A stretch of 64,000 nucleotides of DNA from Topomyia yanbarensis (GCF_030247195.1 NC_080670.1:211284546-211348545), one strand, 5' to 3'; shown: positions 46,181-57,867, counted from the first letter of the stretch. Notes: generated by a model not told the origin, from the letters alone. Numbers and translations are program-made.

Positions 46181-46183
46181 CAG

Positions 46184-46235
46184 CGTAATCCGCCTCTAAG
46201 TTAATTTCGGATTCTGATGAGACGAAGTCGAAACG
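46184..46235 (+). ncRNA. Degenerate hammerhead ribozyme motif
   Basis: GCGT (46183-46186) is followed by AATCCG, which pairs with CGGATT just before CTGATGA (46214-46220). Stem II is GAC-GAA-GTC, then GAAA (46230-46233) and CG. The C expected at the cleavage site appears deleted and the loop of stem I is shortened. Stem III is reduced to three pairs. It is probably inactive. Confidence 0.5.
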
Positions 46236-46838
46236 AAAATGACAAAGTGAAAATGCAAATTATATGCTTCGTAAAAGCCGATTTAATGCGATTAAAGTGA
46301 AACTACGTTATCAAAAGTATTTAAGCAGATTGTTGCATTTCCATTGAAATGTATAAAAATCTATAACGTTGAACGGATGGCTTCCGACCTTATTCAGTCC
46401 TGTACGTGGCACGTACTTAACAAGAACTACTGATCACTGCTTTCTGAAGCACAATCTAAATCCCTGTGATTTTCAAAATTTCAAATCAAAAAGAATATTT
46501 TATATTAGTAAAATTTTAAGCTTAAAAATGCAACAGGAATGTTAAAAAGAGAATTCATTCAATAGAAAATGAGCACCTTGAACTTGCAGGCAGCCTAAGT
46601 ATTCAACAAAAGCATCTGTGAATAGAATCTAACATTCCATTAACACCCAATTGAAGGCTGTAATCCGTCTATCGTCACTATCGAATTGCACGTGTAATGC
46701 AATACGTTCGTTCGTGTCCCAGTTTCAATTGTGATGTTGAGCATCAACCAGAGCAGAATGATTTGTCTCATTATTTCATGCGCTTTTATTTTTGTTCTAC
46801 CCTTAGATTCCACGGAATCTATGAACAACTTGTTAAAA

Positions 46839-47616
46839 ATGAGTCCACGCCAACTCTTCCTCATGTCCTCGTCGGTTGTCCACGGTTACGAGTACCTGCA
46901 ACATGCGGAGAATGACATGAGCGCATACCTCAAGAAGTAAGTAGAGCTTCACAATTGTCAAAACCATCAATTTTAATCAATATTTTTCCACCAGAAATAA
47001 CGTCAACAAAGTACTGTTCATACCCTACGCCCTAACTAGTCACGACAGCTACACGGAGAAGGTAGGCACGGTACTGAAAAGGTGGGGTTTCGACTACGAA
47101 GGTATCCATCGTGCCGCGGACCCGGTCCGAGCAGTGAACGAAGCCCAAGCGATCTACATTGGCGGTGGTAACACATTTCTCCTGCTTAAATCTCTGTACG
47201 ACGAAGCACTGATCGAACCTATTCGCAATAGAGTGCTAAACCATTCCGTCCCGTACGTTGGCAGTTCGGCTGGGACGAATGTGGCAACGCGGAGTATTCA
47301 CACCACGAACGACATGCCGATCATTTGTCCGCCTAGTTTTAATGCACTGGCACTGGTCCCGTTTAATATTAATCCACACTATCTGGATCCGGAGGTGGGT
47401 GGAACGCATAAAGGTGAAACGAGGGAGGAACGAATTTTGCAGTTTCACGAACTGAACGATGCTCCGGTGTTGGGATTGCGGGAAGGATCTACGCTGCTGG
47501 TGGATGGGGATCGTGCGACGTTGATTGGGTTGCGCCCGGCACGGCTCTTCTGGCGGGGAAGTGAACCGGAGGAGTTTCAAAGTGGAGCGGATTTGAGTTT
47601 TTTGTTGAAGGGGTGA
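46839..47616 (+). CDS. Alpha-aspartyl dipeptidase (peptidase E, family S51)
   Basis: The enzyme is a cytosolic serine peptidase that cleaves dipeptides with an N-terminal aspartate. Exon 1 (46839-46936) begins MSPRQLFLMSSSVVHGYEYL and ends inside a lysine codon before GTAAGT. Exon 2 (46995-47616) follows a CCACCAG acceptor. The product is 239 residues, close to the usual 230-240. Conserved parts are VLFIPYAL, IYIGGGNTFLLL, the nucleophile motif GSSAGTN, TNDMPI (expected Asp) and INPHYLDPE (expected His), which together fit the Ser-Asp-His arrangement of bacterial PepE. The intron is 58 bp. An in-frame upstream ATG at 46731 would add 36 unconserved residues, so the later start is preferred. 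No defect is seen. Confidence 0.93.
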
Positions 47617-48992
47617 GGTTTGGAGGGCTCTGGGAAGTGGAGTAAATTGGGGTTGTTGCCGTTAATGAGTTTTTGTTTTTTTCGCCGAAAGTCCAGTTTA
47701 ATACAGACGAGGACAATGTTCCTCGGAAGGCACTGTCCGCGGTTGTTTATTGTCAGCCTCAGTGCACAAAGCCTACTCAGATCTCCTTCGACTTGTTCGA
47801 AACACCCTGCTCGCTATACTGTCTCAGTAGAATCATTTCTTTGTCCTATTTCTACCGCTTTCTGACATGACTAGCCCATCGCGAACGCCTAACTTCAGAT
47901 TTGGCTTTCGAAGAAACATTCACTCACTCGTCCACTCAATCGTCTAACACGACCTAGTTTTCAAGAATTTTTCACCTGTTTATTCAACTTATTTCACTTT
48001 TCTCAAACTCCCGCGTTGGGGGGTTCGTGACGCAGCGATCCGTTTTGAAATATCGGAATTCTCAACTTCATCAATTGTCTTACTTACTTAGCTAGTTTCT
48101 TTTATCCTGCGTTTTTTTGCTTCTCTTCTCTTTCTCTCTCGTAGTGTATTCATAATCGTTTGTGTTTCTTCTTTTTAAATCTGGTTTGTTTTATTCATGT
48201 CCTTAGTTTGATTTCCTGTTTAAATGTTTCCCTTCGCCGTTTCAACATCTCGAAGGACGCACGGTTTTCATCCGACTGAAATCACTTTCGTGATTCGATA
48301 CTGTTATGTAAATGTACTGTTTTTCACGCAAACGAAGTCCGTATTTGATAAATTATGTCTTCTATTGTTTTGCTGTATGGGTATATTTTGATTGGTTTTT
48401 TTTATTATTTCACGTGTGTAGTTTGGGTGTTTCTTTTTACCCCGGTAAAGGATAGTGTCTGCTGTAGATTTTTGTTTCTTTGCCGGTTTAACTTAATGCT
48501 GGGTTGCTTATTTCTGTTACTTAAAGATTTATTGAATTACGCTGTCCTCTCTTGTTCAAACTTATCATGTTTTACTGTCTATTGCTGCGCGTATAGTTGT
48601 AGCTATGTATTTTTTTACTTTTTTCTTACGGCGAAACAGGTATTACAGAATATACACATTAAACACTTTTTACTCTTGATTTCTCATTAAAAAAACTATA
48701 GTTGAGAACAAAGTTGAAAACCGGAGAGAATGATTGTTTCTTTTTTTTACTATAGATAAGCTTACACATTAGCTAAAAAAGATTTACTTTCCTGTCTCTT
48801 ACCTAAACGAACATTTTCTGTTTTTTTAATATTTTTCACAACTTTTGCACTATTTACACTGTCTCTCTGTTTTAACTCGCAGTAGTTTTTCTCTTTCTTC
48901 TTTCGTATATCGGCGTCTGTGTCTCGCAATCTCGGTAGAAATTTACAGTTTTCGTTATCTCGCGCTACTGGTCAAATTGCTTTTCTCCTGCT

Positions 48993-49041
<49 letters not shown>

Positions 49042-50280
49042 GTTCCGGTTTTTGGACCTCATTCTTCACAGAAGATGAAGCTCTTTTAGTTTCGTTTTGT
49101 CTAGTATGTTTAGGGGTTGTGTGTATTTTGTTTCTCTTTCATATTCTCAATGGTTCCATGATTATTTGTCTCGATTACATTGGTTTTTTTCAAGTTTAAT
49201 TTCTGAATAGTACGAACAAAAGAAGCACGATTTTTGAATCGTTTGCAAAATTTCATCTGCTGCTTCCCTTTTTTTTACTCTTGTTTATAATAATGCATTT
49301 GACTAACTAGGAGATCAAAATGAATTATTCCTTTAAACATATCTTCATCTCAATATATTTTTTCTTCTTCTTCAGATTTTAACTCTCGCGAAAAAAATAA
49401 AAATAACCCTTCGCTATATCATTTCTAATATCTCGGACTCGACACGCTTGTCGTTTCACCTCTTCCCTTCTGTCTCTAATGAGCGGGGTTCAACAACAAA
49501 AAAAATCTCTTCAGCTTACAAGCTAATCATTAATTAAATTTAAAATAAATAAACTGAACGAAAAATAAGAAATCCAGCTTTTTCTCTGTGTTAAACTAAT
49601 TACTAGTGCTTTTCCCCACGGTTTTTTTTCTTCTCTTTTCTGTTTCTACTAGCTAAGTATTGGCATTTCGTTTTTAAATTTATTACCGCCGCTCGCTATT
49701 ATTAAAAAATAAACTCTTCAGATAGTTTTTTTTCTCGTGTTTTAGATGTATGATTTGTACAAAGTTTCCTTCTTTTCTCCGGCTTTTACCATCTGCACCA
49801 ACCACCAATGACAATTCCAATGGGACGAGAACAGAAACGGGGGTGTAAAAAGCGCAGAGGATTTGTTTTATAAACAAACAAATAATGGCTTAATTCGTGG
49901 GGTTTTTTTTTTCTCAAAGTACGTTCCTGTGTCTGTGGGTAATGTATTATATCGCGCGATCGAGTAGAACTAATAATTAAAGCATTTTTTTCTCGATTTT
50001 TTGTGTTGAGTAATTGTATGCGGCGTGGCTCCCTCGAATCGGTGGCGACGACGCCATATTGCACACAAACCGGTCGAATTGCTGCAGTGTGACGGAGTTG
50101 TTAACCAGTTTTAGTGTACTCCCAAAAAAGCAAAACGTTTGCTCCCTTCTTTCTATTAAACAAAGGGAGAGGGAAAATCTCTTGCTGCGGGATTTAAACC
50201 TAATTATGCACTCTTCCAAAAACTATAAAGATTACAATTACAAATAGAATAAAACAAACGAAAAACTAGGTTTCATGGAC
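47617..50280. other. Long pyrimidine-rich region, probably untranslated
   Basis: The plus strand is strongly T/C-rich for over 2.5 kb with many TTTTT runs and few open frames. It may be the 3' untranslated region of a minus-strand gene, read as A/G-rich RNA, or intergenic DNA. A minus-strand frame near 50430-50290 (starting MYGTSPLDNPFN) has no recognised domain. Confidence 0.35.
48997..49035. repeat. TC dinucleotide microsatellite
   Basis: About 19 nearly uninterrupted TC units, with one TA interruption at the right end. It creates an artificial Ser-Leu repeat in one frame. Confidence 0.97.
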
Positions 50281-51049
50281 GTTATTGAGTTGTTCTGCTT
50301 CAGATGCTGTCAGTTTTCTTCCCCAACGCGAGCAGAAACCGTCCAACAAAAATGCTGCGGAATCGTTCGATGCGGGTTCCTATGTTGAACGGGTTGTCGA
50401 GCGGCGACGTCCCATACATCGCTGCACAGTGAAGGACGTTCGTTGGATGATTTTTCTTTACAGGGTTGCTTGGATGTTTTGGTGTCAGTTTAGTTTTTCA
50501 CGCTGTGCTATAATGACGGGCAACATTGTTTTGTTCGTAATAGTGAACTGAGAAGAGAGGAAATCACGCGTGTTTTTTGTAAACGGCCAATAAGCATTCT
50601 GTCAAAATTGACTTTGAGTGAAAATTCCAGACAAACCGTAACTCGTCGAGACTGGATGCTAACATTTTATGAAAGAGAAAAGTTTTCTCTTTCGTTTACT
50701 GCTGTGATTTATAATCGGCGATTATTCGTTTTTCTAGAATTTCCTCCCAAAGTGTATTTTAACAGCATGATTATTTGCCCTTTAAAAAAAACGCGAGAAA
50801 TCTACTCTGATACCTAAATAAAAAGATAAAGTACGTGTATGTGTGAGAAAAAACATGTGTATCGAATTTTGGTCCTGTTTTTCGACAAGAATGTACGTTT
50901 AGATTTCTGAGTACTCTTTCGTAATATTTTCGCGTGTGTGAAGCTGATTTGTGTCGGTCCGCGGACTACAAGTGATGTGAGTGTTTTTGACAAAATTTAC
51001 GACTAATGCGCGTCGGTAAAGATGACGGCCGGTGCCACGAAGAAAAAAA
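50281..51049. other. Unassigned sequence
   Basis: No domain, RNA gene or terminal repeats are recognised. Confidence 0.3.
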
Positions 51050-51307
51050 TCTAGAGAAAATTTTCAATAGGACGTAAGTAACATTGAGAGTCTCTTATTG
51101 TTTACTTTCTTTTTCGTTTATTTCGACGTCATTACAACACTTTGCACTAATTTTCCAGTACATATCGACAAGCCGACGGTTTTTACTAGAACATTATGCA
51201 AAGAGTAGAGTAGTAAATGTTAAAATGGCCGAGAAATGAATAGAAGAGAAAGACCCCAAAGGGAATCTCTCATTGTTACTTACGTCCTATTGAAAATTTT
51301 CTCTAGA
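51050..51307. mobile_element. MITE with about 45-bp terminal inverted repeats
   Basis: TCTAGAGAAAATTTTCAATA and GGACGTAAGTAACA at the left are inverted nearly perfectly at the right (TGTTACTTACGTCC, TATTGAAAATTTTCTCTAGA). The core resembles the MITE at 36085-36345, while the outer arms differ much more. The high arm identity suggests recent movement. It is non-coding. Confidence 0.8.
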
Positions 51308-52489
51308 AATAGTCCCGTGAAAAGTGGTTTCGCTATTAAAAATTATAATCCAAGACAAAAAACCATCAGAAAAGTGAAATTCTGCCCATTAGACACAAGC
51401 GTAATTTCTAAAGACAAATCCCAAAAACAAGAGAGGCAAACATGACCTTGCACTCGCAGAACCCGCCATAAATCGAGAGGGTATCAAAATATCAAACCAT
51501 AAATCTTTAATTCCAATAGGTGCACAAGCGAGCTCAAAATTAGTGATACTTGTAGATGATCTCTGTCTGGAGCCACTGAAGCACGACGAAACCATTCTAA
51601 ATCACTTCGCTGCAGTAGAGAAGGTCTTGGTAGAATCAGCCTTCAATTGATGCAGAGAGAGATGAACAAAAGTGACAAGTTTCAAAACAAGTTGAAGCTA
51701 GTTGGTAAGTAAACGCTTCCCAACTATCAAAAATCTATCTTGCATCAACTTTCGAACGGAAATGTACAGCTTTGTAGGAAGTTTGAACACAAAAGAACAA
51801 AGTGCGCCGGAAAAAAGGCAGGATACTCGGAAAAGAGTACCAGCCGAATGTGAGGGCCACTCCCTTATAAGTCAACTGTAAACAAGTAGGAAATGATGGA
51901 CACAAAAGTCCAAAATCGTTTTGCGAGTTTGGACCTTGCTTTCGCGGAAATGACCGACTTTCCATCAGCTCAGACTGTAATTGTTGCAACGACATTTTAT
52001 TAGCAAGGGACTGAAAGGTGTGAAGTATATCTTTCAATATTAAAAGCCATAGTACTCAAGGGTGTTAGAAATTAGTATGCCATGGGAATTCAAAAAAAAA
52101 TATGATTATAGCTAAGATTTGCTTTATAGCAGACTTGATCGCAGGAGGCGTTTTCCGAAAAATATAAGAACATTTTCATTAAAAATTGTACACGTGGTCG
52201 AAGTAGAAGCAAATATAGTTTATACGCCGAACCAGTCTTTTTTTCCTCATTTTCCAAGTGCCCCGTACTAAGCAGAGCTGTCTCTGTTGCTGTCGCTAAC
52301 ATTGGTCCTTCGTACCCTCCAGGTGAGCCGTACAAACCGGACATAGTCCCTGTTGCTGTCGCCAACAAAGGGAGAGCAAGAAGTTGAAGGAGGAAAGTAT
52401 AGAAAAGCAGAGTTTCCCGACGACTTAACCCTTTGTCTTCTTCGTACACTGGTACTGTTGAATTGGTCTACCTCATATTGGCTTACCTA
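51308..52489. other. Unassigned, repeat-like sequence
   Basis: Short open frames without clear domains. A TGTTGCTGTCGC segment occurs twice (about 52280 and 52350) as a direct repeat. It may be part of a decayed retroelement. Confidence 0.3.
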
Positions 52490-53600
52490 CATCCAGTCAA
52501 CGTATGTAAGGATGATATAGAAAAAAAATTCGCACTATCACTCCTAAAAGGAGACATGGTTATAGAAACGGACTAACGCTCACCATGCTTCGTGTAGCCC
52601 GAACTTCCACGCATGTAACCGTGAGAAACTTCTACGCAGTCTTATTGACCAGTTCGACTTGATCCTACTTAATGACAGTATCCCAACAATGATCAACTTC
52701 CCGGGCGAAAGGAATTCAGTAAACGATCTCACGTTTACAACGGGATTGGCGAGAAAATCAAGCCGGCGCTAATCTATTCCGACAAAAAGTTAGTGTCGGT
52801 TTCTGATGAGGCGAAGCCGAAACGCAACTGTGTAAGAAATAAGGTTTTGTGCCCTCAAGTTCAAAGACTGGTTTTACCAACAAATTTTCACCCTGGTGAG
52901 AAATTTTGGTGTTTACCAAATTTTCCTCCTTAGGGTGAAATATAGCGTAGTGAACAGCATCAAACCGCAATGCGTCTACTGACCAGAAAAAATGGTATCA
53001 CTAATCGAAGAAGTAGTAAAAACTTCATCCAACAGCTCATCTTTAACAATAATAGGGTTCTTTCAAGCCTTGGTGGACGGGAGAAATTGACTGGAATCCA
53101 GTTCAAACTTTATCCTACTCCACGAGAAGAGTGTCCAATTCAAAAAAAGGGTAGAGAAAGACAAAACGCTGTTACGTAAAGGAACTGACCAGAAATATCG
53201 ACAAGTCTACAACGGCCAGGCAGCTTTGGAATCTAGTCAAAGGAGTTGACACAGCACTCACTGATAAACACAAAAAGTTGATCGACCAATACAGCAACCG
53301 GTGGTGATTACCGACAAGGTGGGGTCCGACCAGGTGGCCCTAAAGAACGATGTTATTTTGCACGATCTGAGTCAAAGGAAAAGTCACTCTACACCGGGTT
53401 CTAATGGTTTGTCGCGTACAGTGCTCAAACAACTGATCTCGGAGATAAAAGAAAAAAAAAACATACGAAATGGTGAGCTGAGTGCTCGTGTTTTAAGAAA
53501 TATCAGAGTCGCCATAATTCTGAGGAGACAAGCCCAATCCCTAGGAAAGCTAGAGAATCGAGCTAACTAAATAACATGCGAACCATAACCCTAATGAATA
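52490..53600 (+). mobile_element. Non-LTR retrotransposon remnant split by a hammerhead-bearing insert
   Basis: An endonuclease end reads LIDQFDLILLNDSIPTM near 52650-52690, then NSVNDLTFTTGLARK near 52720-52757. From about 52960 the plus strand continues with linker-like sequence toward the reverse transcriptase (VEKDKTLLRKG near 53150, then a GVTTDKV-type frame at 53301-53570). The reverse transcriptase itself is not preserved. Between 52758 and about 52930 lies sequence homologous to the hammerhead element at 57.5 kb. Confidence 0.6.
52760..52827 (+). ncRNA. Hammerhead ribozyme motif beginning at the cleavage point
   Basis: Stem I AAGCCGGCGCTAAT (from 52760) pairs with GTTAGTGTCGGTTT. Then come CTGATGA (52803-52809), stem II GGC-GAA-GCC, GAAA (52819-52822) and CGCAA. 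It is nearly identical to the 57.5-kb ribozyme, but the TTGCG arm of stem III is absent: the preceding bases are GAAAATC. The copy thus starts where a self-cleaved RNA would begin. Confidence 0.7.
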
Positions 53601-53834
53601 GGGAAATCGGGATCATTAACAGAACTAGCGAAAATGAAACAACTACTACCAGAGCTCTCATCCGGATTCAGGAAGCTTGTATTGGTATCAACATTCATCA
53701 AACTACACTCTTTCTATGATACTAAGACGCGTACAACTCGGTAAACGCTATAATTCTACTGAAGACCTTGGCCAATACCAAGACCTTGGCCAATACCGAT
53801 ACCCGAGAAACGAACCACATGACTACACGAACAC

Positions 53835-54356
53835 CTAAGGAACCGCAAAACAGTGTAGAAAACAGAGTCCTGCCATGGTCCAGATGCAATGATCACGCAG
53901 CTGGAGTGGAATGAACTGGAGACTTGACTTCAGATGCAAAATCCAACGCTTGACGAAGGACTCGATCTCGTCAGAAGACCATGTGCCTGTTTCGAACAAT
54001 GCTGAGATATCCGTGATGCACTCGTTGAAAAACTCGCTTCTGATAGGGCTGGGAATTGTTTGCCGAAAAGAACGTATTCTTGAACTATAAACAGGCTTTG
54101 GGTCTTCCAGAACAGCTGCAAGCTCTTCCACTAGTTACACCGAAGCAATTATATAGTCTGCCTTCGGTTTCAAGCTACTCAGTAGAACAAACTCATCGAT
54201 TCTGTAGCGTATACGTTTAAATTCCGTACAAGATCTAAGAGTAAGCATGAATCTAGCGTTAGCAATAGTGTAGACAGTCTTTGCAATTAATGTCTTCACC
54301 GGCTGACTGTAATCGCCAATCACTAAGCCCCCCGTATGACAACAAGTCAATGTCAC
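53835..54356 (-). pseudogene. Unrecognised degenerate coding sequence
   Basis: The minus strand keeps an almost continuous frame of about 170 codons broken by one stop near 54134. The two parts are the MTLTCCHTGGLVIGDYSQ and MEELAAVLEDPKPVYSS frames. Composition looks protein-like and includes a charged helix-like stretch (SSDEIESFVKRWILHLKSS). I do not recognise the family. A decayed gag-like or host-derived gene are both possible. Confidence 0.35.
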
Positions 54357-54359
54357 GTC

Positions 54360-55814
54360 AGTTCAGTGGAAACAAAAATGTTGCCAACACCACCACATAA
54401 ATGCGAGCAAACCAGAGCAGAACGGAAACGGCAGAATTCTACTGGGACTGTGCTGGTGACAAGGCAGTAAGCAGACGTCACATTCCGCCTCGAGGATCGG
54501 CCGCATTTTCATCCAGTCGAGGAAAAAACTCGAGCAAACGCGAAGTTGGCCGAGTATTTTGGCAGAAAATTCACTTCTCCGCGAGAAGCGCGCAGCGAAG
54601 AGACAACCTATCGATGTCGGTTTCAATCGGCGACGGAGCCACACGGAAAACGTCGGGACGACCTACAACAGTAGGTGAGCAATTTCGGTGAGAGTAAAAC
54701 CTAACATTTGAGCCGGAACGAAAAGCAATATGTAACGATTGTAAATTTCAGACGGAAAGCTGTCATCTCCACGAGGAGAACATAACCTAAAAGACAGTTG
54801 ACTGAGTTCGAATTTATGCTGTAGCAGCTCCATTCCAAGAAGCATTCAGACGACGGCGAAAGTCAAATCTAGCGTGGATCGAACAAAAATCGGTGAAGGT
54901 AATAGTCCGAGTCAGAGTGAAAAAGCTATGCGCTAATTATTGCCATTATAGAAATCGAACATTCCCGTAAGGAACGCACGACAAGCAGTACATCAGGTCA
55001 AGTTCGGGTTCGATCTCGTAAGACAGCACTATTGTCGGAAGAATTGAGGCTACTGCACAAGGTATTTATAACCATTGACAAATGCGCACAACAATGATAT
55101 GCAATCTCAGTTTCCACCGTTATAAACAGATTGATTCGCGCTTTCCGTGCTCAGAGCTAATTGCGAAGAGGAAATCTCCAATAGAACGGAACAACGAAAC
55201 TAGGATCGTCCAGGTGAAGGACGTGGCCGGTAGGACGAATTCCTGAAACTCTCCGAAGTCGGAAGTTCGCAACAAAAAACCTTCCAGTGGGAAGTGAGTA
55301 AAAGCACACGATTACATGTATTCCCGTGAGAACTGAAACTGTTGTTTTGTCAGGGTTTTTTTAGTTGCCAGACTCAGCGGAAACGGCGAAGGAGTAATTT
55401 TCTTCTGCTACACGCAGTGCACACTACGAGGCAACGGTTTTGTCTGCTAAACAGAACGGAGACAGTGACAAAGGGAGGTTCTCCAGCTGGAATGGAAGCC
55501 ATCACGGAGCGACTGAGAAACACAACAGTGTCAGTTGCACCACCGGATCGATCGCCAAGCAAAGGAAAATCGCCGTAGAAGTTTTCCGTCGAAGAGCCAC
55601 GGTGTCGGTATTTGTCAAGGAGGTGGAAATGTTACGGGGGACTGAAAGATCTCAATGGGTTGGCTTAGATGGCACCGGAAGGCTATGCAAGTCAGGATGG
55701 GCCCATCATACGTGAGTAGTAGTAGTAGTAGCTAGGAAGTTAAAACATTAATGGTTGAGCAGGAGGGTGTTGAATAAATGTAATAAGTGCAGATTTGGGT
55801 TCATGTTTTGTTGG
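54360..55814. other. Unassigned sequence, possible retroelement leader
   Basis: Balanced base composition, short plus-strand frames rich in Ser, Arg and Gly, and a GTAGTAGTAGTAG run near 55712. It abuts gypsy-type sequence, so it could be untranslated leader or LTR debris. No clear LTR ends are seen. Confidence 0.3.
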
Positions 55815-56290
55815 TTGCGTTCATGAGTTTCGGCCTGCAGAGCGGGTACCCAAAGCATTCCAGCTTAGGGGGAGAAACCGAACAATTCTTTGACGAGTAT
55901 TGTTTGGATTGCGATCGTGCTCAGCTCGAATATTGCCGAAAACAACAATGTCGTCGAAAGGAGATTCCGCTCCAAACAAATCACCAATCATGTTATCGAT
56001 CACTTCTTGTAAAGTCCTTGGAGTCGACTTCACTCCTCGAGGAAGGTGACAATCACGCGTCCCTGGAGTCGACTTCACTCCCGCTTGTATTTGAAGAGAG
56101 CTCTTTGTGGATGTTAATCGTCACCAGCTTTTGTGAATCCTCTTCGACCTCCGACCATCCAGCACGCTGTTCTACTGACTACCGCCCAGTTTCTCAAAAA
56201 TCTTATTGGGTGCTCGTAGGGAAAATTTATCCCAGTTCCGAGAAATCTACTTATTCAATAACGCCAAGATTCTGCCGGCTTTTTTAGTTT
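55815..56290 (-). mobile_element. Ty3/gypsy-type reverse transcriptase fragment
   Basis: The minus strand reads DSQKLVTINIHKEL near 56100, then LQEVIDNMIGDL and PFDDIVVFGN in the frame 56078-55821. These match the SQKLVTINTHKG, VMD.ML.GL and YFDDI blocks of gypsy reverse transcriptase (Y replaced by P). A GGAGTCGACTTCACTCC segment is present twice as a local tandem duplication. It is dead. Confidence 0.7.
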
Positions 56291-57529
56291 CTACTCAACC
56301 AATCGTTGTAAGTGAAACGACACGGGCCTTCTGGATTTGAATACCAGTTTCCCACACGGTTGAAGAAAAAGCTGTACCTTTCTGCTTGTGCATCGTCTAA
56401 AGACCTTCTTGAAAAACTGCTGTATGTGTCCGATTTCCCATCGGGACGCCACGCAGATCAAAGATATCCATAAGATCGACGGTGAATCCGTTTGCCGGCG
56501 TCACTAAGCACGCCAGGTTCCATCTTTACTCTGAATGTGACAGCAAAACTGATGCAGAATTCCCTGACTCGAAAAAGCTCTCTGAAGACTCTCTGAAGAG
56601 CCACTTTGAAAGGGACTCGGGCCATTGAAAATCACACAGATTACGGGATGGGAAGAAAGCATCAAGTATGTCAAGTAACCTGTTAGTGCATACTACGGGA
56701 GCCGGACTGGTTTTTGGTCATTCCTAAGCTTCTCAAGCTTCGCGTTTGGTTGTAGTGGTTTCGACGCTTGCATACATCCCTCCATCTCAAATCACTTCAA
56801 GAGGCAATAATCAGCGTGTCTTGCTGCCAGTCACATTCGATGCGTAATCCCAGAAAGTGATGTAGCTCATTAAGATCTGTCCTCGCAAATTCGACAGATA
56901 ATCTCGGCTTGATGTGCTCCAGGGTCTTCAACGAGTTTTAAGCTAGAAGTGTATCATCCACGTACAAGACAACGTAGATGTCTATCTTCTTCGTCAAAAT
57001 GTATAAGCAATTCACAGCTGTCATACTGGGTACGTTGGAATCCAAGCTTCAATACACAATGGCTAAACTGAACATTTCAGCTTCGCGGGGCCTGCTTCAG
57101 CCTATATATTGAATTCTGGCAGTTGACGCATGCAAATTCCCTCCATAAGGACACCGTTTTTGGCTGATGGTGCAGACATCCATTTAATGTAGATTCATAT
57201 CTAGCTTAACAGTCTCTGCTAGCAATGTTCTCGCAGTACTCATCCGAACTACTGGTGCATGTTTCCTCATAATCAAAACCAGGTCGTTGCGAGCACGAAG
57301 CCGATCCTAGTGCTATATTATCACCTGGACAATGTAACTCCGCTTGCACAGTACTGCTGCTCGTACATGGTTTTTGATTATATATGTATGATCCGATTCA
57401 TATGCTCTGTAACGCCGTTTTGTTGCGACGTACAGGGCGCAATTGTTTCCATTACAATACCGGCTTTTTCGCAGAACACCTGAAACTCTATGTTATATTT
57501 CACCCTAAGGAGGAAAATTTGGTAAAAAA

Positions 57530-57604
57530 TTGCGTCAAGCCGGCGCTAATCTATTCCGACAATAAGTTAGTGTCGGTTTCTGATGAGGCGAAGCCGAAAC
57601 GCAA
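57530..57604 (+). ncRNA. Complete type III hammerhead ribozyme
   Basis: Stem III is TTGCGT (57530-57535) with ACGCAA (57599-57604), 6 pairs. The cleavage triplet GTC ends at 57536. Stem I pairs AAGCCGGCGCTAAT (57537-57550) with the bases up to 57579 (GTTAGTGTCGGTTT), 14 pairs including wobbles. The core CTGATGA is at 57580-57586, stem II GGC-GAA-GCC at 57587-57595, and GAAA at 57596-57599. Every conserved catalytic residue of the hammerhead fold is present. Stem II is short (3 pairs, GAA loop). Self-cleavage would release an RNA beginning AAGCC. Activity is inferred, not shown. Confidence 0.87.
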
Positions 57605-57609
57605 CTAAG

Positions 57610-57867
57610 TACACACAGAAAAAAAAATATTGGTAAAAGTAAGAGTATTCCGCTCTTAGCAAAAAACAACCAACGCCAACTATTAGGTTGAAAGTAAAAC
57701 TATTAAATTAATCAAGAATAATAATCAAAGTAAAAGTTTTCCTTTCAATCAAATGAAGAATAGTACTCAAAACAAGAGTTTTATTTTTAAACTAAGAGTA
57801 TGCGTTGGTTGTTTTTTGCTAAGAGTTAAAAACTCTTATTTTTACCAACATTTTTTTTCTGTGTGTA
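57610..57867. mobile_element. Palindromic MITE with TACACACAG ends
   Basis: TACACACAGAAAAAAAAATA is inverted at the right end (TTTTTTTTCTGTGTGTA), followed on both sides by TTGGTAAAA. An inner inverted pair, CTCTTAGCAAAAAACAACCA and its complement (about 57652 and 57800), makes most of the element one long hairpin. The terminal TA could be the target dinucleotide. It lies 6 bases after the hammerhead. Confidence 0.75.

Noticed and set aside
46731..46838. Upstream in-frame ATG for the dipeptidase
   Set aside because: It would add 36 residues not expected in peptidase E proteins; MSPRQLFLMSS is the natural start.
48845..49078. Open frame with a long Ser-Leu repeat
   Set aside because: Created by the TC microsatellite; no other coding signal.
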